A stretch of DNA of 35,102 nucleotides from NCBI RefSeq assembly GCF_014696345.1, contig NZ_JACJPY010000046.1:1-35102 (forward strand). The letters run 5' to 3'. Below, piece after piece: positions 33,201 through 35,102 of this stretch (positions are counted from its first letter, which is position 1; every line of letters starts with the position of its first letter). This stretch comes from Pseudanabaena cinerea FACHB-1277 (GTDB lineage: Bacteria; Cyanobacteriota; Cyanobacteriia; Pseudanabaenales; Pseudanabaenaceae). Position numbers and translations under genes: made by a program. A model generated the notes under the pieces. The model made no database searches and was not told the origin of the DNA. It was given only the letters and a program-made list of their open reading frames with translations.

Positions 33201-34234
33201 CGTTCTTGCAGCTCTTCCTGGAGTTGTCGGTAAGTTAAGATCTGTTGCTGCTCTAGCTCTATATTGCGATGTTCAAGGAGGGCAATTTTTTCCTCCTCTA
33301 GACGTAATACTCTCTGTTCTAGCTCTGCGGCTAGATTATAAATTTCAACGGGGTTAAGGGCTTGGAGCAAACTGCTTTGTGTAATTATGCCTAAAAGTTG
33401 GTTGTCGGGATCGGTAACAGCTAAGCGACTAATAAAGTGCTGCTCCATCAACTGATAAACCACTAATAGCGAATCCGTTGGCTTTACCGTAAAGATGGGG
33501 CTGCTCATCATCTCACTGGCGGTGCTGCGATCGAGGTTTAAGCCCAATGCCTGAAACTGGACGATATCCCGCTCGGTGACAATTCCGATCGGCACTTGTG
33601 AGGTTGGTTGCGTCTGAGCATGATCGTTCTGAGTGGTAATAATTACCGAACTGACGCAATGGGTTGCCATGAGTTTGGTGATCGCCAGCATTGGTTGTTC
33701 TGCTTGAGCGCAAACCACATCAGAGGTCATCACCTCAGAAACCAGTCGCAAACGCAAGAGGTCGATCGGGCGGGAGGTTTGGCGCAAACTTTCATGGGTG
33801 ACAATGCCCACCAAGCGATCTTGATCATCAACGATGGGCAGATGGCGAATATGTTGTTGTTGAATTAAATTTACTGTCATGAATAAGTCGGTAAAAGCTG
33901 ACTCCCGCATGGTCACAACTGGATGCGTCATCACTTCTTGGACTGTCAACACATCCAGCGATCGCTGCTCAGCACTAAGACGCACCACATCCCGCTCGGT
34001 CATAATCCCCAAAATTCGCTCCTGTTCCACAACTAACACACAGCTTGAGCGCACATCTATATGCAGTTGCGCTTGTTTGTGGGGTTGATCTTGCATGGTG
34101 GCACATTGCGATCGCAACTCACTCATCTTGCATATCGCCGCCATGACTGTAGTGACTGGAGACACCACAATCGGATTGCGAATGATTGCCGCATCTAGCT
34201 CTGATTTAGTAATTGCGTGAAAGTGCGTGAACAT
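30266..34234 (-). CDS. Hybrid histidine kinase: 4xCBS-PAS-PAS-PAS-GAF(DXCF cyanobacteriochrome)-HisKA-HATPase-REC
   Basis: The protein has 1322 residues. Four CBS domains (about 18-90, 98-155, 166-227, 240-297) have the usual GIMTERDVV, GIVTHESL, GIVTERDIV and GIITQSSL endings. A long coiled coil (about 300-372) follows, then three PAS domains (about 373-482, 490-605, 612-722). The GAF domain (about 750-900) has the DXCF motif DHCF (806-809), the bilin site KPCHLEVL (Cys836-His837), FQIRANLIIPL and LWGLLCVHQCDRPRTW, which define dual-cysteine cyanobacteriochromes that usually sense blue and green/teal light. His947 (NMSHELRTPLNA), DTGIGIS, GTGLGLPL and the receiver Asp1254 complete the kinase. 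It is cytoplasmic. CBS pairs bind adenine nucleotides, so it may integrate light and energy status (inference). No output DNA-binding domain is attached. Confidence 0.92.
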   Translation of the reverse strand: MFTHFHAITKSELDAAIIRNPIVVSPVTTVMAAICKMSELRSQCATMQDQPHKQAQLHIDVRSSCVLVVEQERILGIMTERDVVRLSAEQRSLDVLTVQEVMTHPVVTMRESAFTDLFMTVNLIQQQHIRHLPIVDDQDRLVGIVTHESLRQTSRPIDLLRLRLVSEVMTSDVVCAQAEQPMLAITKLMATHCVSSVIITTQNDHAQTQPTSQVPIGIVTERDIVQFQALGLNLDRSTASEMMSSPIFTVKPTDSLLVVYQLMEQHFISRLAVTDPDNQLLGIITQSSLLQALNPVEIYNLAAELEQRVLRLEEEKIALLEHRNIELEQQQILTYRQLQEELQERQKTELALLELNQSLEAKIAKRTQELRTSNAKVRAMIDALPDLLLRVNRQGECLEYINTGEYRDKFHQIHENISEILPPDLYQRQLEAIDQALITGNLQVYEHQLYDKHDRLVFEEVRIVPIGSDEAMIILRDQTDSKRTELALKASEARFRGIFDANVVGMLFVNLNGEITDANDCFLNLVGYSRDELQLGQLDWARMTAPEYLSMDMHAIAHVKLNGVIEPWEKVYFHKDGYPVSVLSSLAMVSETECVCVVVDISDLKRTEKELQQKLATIETAIDGIAIKKADQYIYLNRSHAKMFGYAEVDELLSKSWHISYSPAQLERFEYEIFPALQRDRSWAGEMIAIRKDGSTFDEELSLSLTDDGLLICVCRDISDRKHSEQIIAQQAQQEILLREITQRIRTSLNLQTIFDTACQEIRHLLNADRVGIFRFNIDSGCDDGEFVAEAAIAGLRSVLAQPVHDHCFGEDYSPLYLEGRFSAMDDIYNHGLKPCHLEVLTQFQIRANLIIPLFYGEKLWGLLCVHQCDRPRTWQRFEINLTQQIAIQLAIAIQQASLYEQLQQELGDRKKAQQQLTERNEQLAISNEELARATRLKDEFLANMSHELRTPLNAILGMTEGLQEGIFGHVTEPQIKALQTVERSGSHLLDLINDILDVAKIESGQLELEYSNVEIEPLCQSSLAFIKQQALKRRIQLHTQFPNNLPELSIDERRIRQALINLLSNAVKFTPEEGTISLEVTLLPVDIADNLDKTDIQGYVRIAIKDTGIGISHENISKLFQPFFQIDSALNRQYQGTGLGLPLVKRIVEMHGGRVNVASELGVGSCFMIDIPHFTPTSAALTPHQNITATVNSQADPQNSRTFIILLVEDSEANIITLSSYLIAKGYEIILAHNGQEALNILRSLQPDLILMDIQMPIMDGLEATQKIRQLPAFASTPIIALTALAMPNDVDLCLAAGATGYLSKPVKLRELARTIQKLLI

Positions 34235-34338
34235 AAATTTAGGGAAAAATCAATGAATTTAGCCTAGATTTAGACCTTGGCAGTTGGCATAGCAAAAATC
34301 GGCAATGTAATACTTACTGTTGTTTGCTCTTTACAATA

Positions 34339-35101
34339 CTACGGACAAAATTGGTGAGAAATAGAACCGTAAGAGCAAAGCTTGTGGAAATTAGGGTGTA
34401 ATTTAATCGAAGTAAGGTCTAAATCTAACAGGGAAATAAAGCGGTCGAGGAGATGGCGATTGAAAGCCAAGCGTTTGTAACTCGCCATCGAAAAGACAAA
34501 AGTTTTGTGAGGATGAGCGGCAAGATGAGATTGCCAAGCATCGAACTTAGCCAGATTTAGAGCCATCAAAGAAGCATTGAAATGAAAGTCAAGCTTAGTC
34601 AAATCACGAGCTTGGCAATCGGATAAACCCGTAAACTGTTTAGCATCACGAAAGATGAATTCAATCTGAAAGCGAGATTTATAGAAAGACAGAATTTCTA
34701 ATGCATCAAGATTGATATCGGTAGAAAACAACAGAGCCAGCCCAACACGCTCAGGATTACGGCAGTCTCGAATGTAAGCAAGGCGGACTTTACGTTTCAT
34801 GCTGACCACCCAAACCTCAATCGTGTAAAGGTAAAGCTGTGGTTCGATTTGCGAGACTAAGGTCATCCGACTGACATCAGTCAAATCCACCTTGCCATCG
34901 TACTTGCGTTTTCGCCCACGCGGTTTCTGCTCTCCTGTATAGACATATTGCAGATCCGCATCACAACGTAACTTGCCAATCACCTCTAAGTCCAAATTAG
35001 TGACACCATCGACCCACTTAATTTTGCTATAAAATCCATCACTGACGACGTGTTTGACTGATTTGGGGAAATAGGGCTTAGTGGCGGCTAATTGCTCCAG
35101 A
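34339..35101 (-). mobile_element. IS4-family transposase, partial (C-terminal ~254 residues)
   Basis: The frame is open from the window edge to a stop at 34339, so the N-terminus lies outside. A DDE active site is visible: VVSDGFYSK (first Asp), LLFSTDINLDA (second Asp), and the YREK-like signature FYKSRFQIEFIFRDAKQFTG with the catalytic Glu, followed by LSDCQARD. This layout and the RKRKYDGKVDL region are those of IS4-type transposases. The element lies just upstream of the 1322-residue kinase start (105-base gap) and points the same way, so it may have replaced that gene's promoter. I cannot define the terminal inverted repeats because only one end could be in the window. No decay is visible in the part seen. 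Confidence 0.85.
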
Positions 35102-35102
35102 T

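Overview
This window is chromosomal DNA of a cyanobacterium. It carries chlorophyll synthase (chlG), the photosystem I subunit psaE, cyanobacteriochrome-type GAF kinases, a PEP-CTERM-like protein and very many GCGATCGC (HIP1) octamers. A filamentous Pseudanabaena-like lineage is my guess from overall style, not something I can prove here.

Layout. Positions 1-4,440 are an AT-rich accessory or defence-like stretch: a 5'-truncated HNH nuclease of the retron/Septu type, a MazEF-like toxin-antitoxin pair, an orphan DUF433 antitoxin-like gene, a membrane protein ending in a degenerate Mrr-like domain, and an OLD-family ATPase/TOPRIM nuclease. From 4,471 the HIP1-rich core begins: chlG, an orphan RND periplasmic adaptor, a BASS-family transporter, leuC (resembling the plant plastid type) and class I fructose-1,6-bisphosphatase. 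From 10.6 to 16.3 kb is a patchwork of exported proteins (tail-collar protein, metallophosphoesterase lipoprotein, PEP-CTERM-like protein, histidine phosphatase), a decayed pstC-pstS fusion and dense intergenic repeats.

From 16.3 to 34.3 kb signalling genes dominate: two very large hybrid histidine kinases with cyanobacteriochrome-type GAF domains, a Ser/Thr kinase with seven WD40 units, a BlaI/M56 regulator-protease pair, a J-domain/TPR protein, a beta-helix/SPOR protein and a lone cyclic-nucleotide-binding domain. Enolase, psaE and an L,D-transpeptidase are housekeeping genes among them. An IS4-type transposase runs off the right edge.

The most unusual observations are these. First, a 101-bp element occurs twice in opposite orientation, 16 kb apart (14255-14355 and 30137-30237), at about 89% identity with no gaps; it looks like a non-coding RNA or a miniature mobile element. 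Second, a membrane-anchored pseudo-Mrr protein with paired-cysteine repeats sits next to an OLD nuclease. Third, the pst relic is fused in the reverse of the usual gene order. Fourth, a 1322-residue kinase combines four CBS domains with a DXCF cyanobacteriochrome domain. All function calls are by reading motifs; no database search was run.
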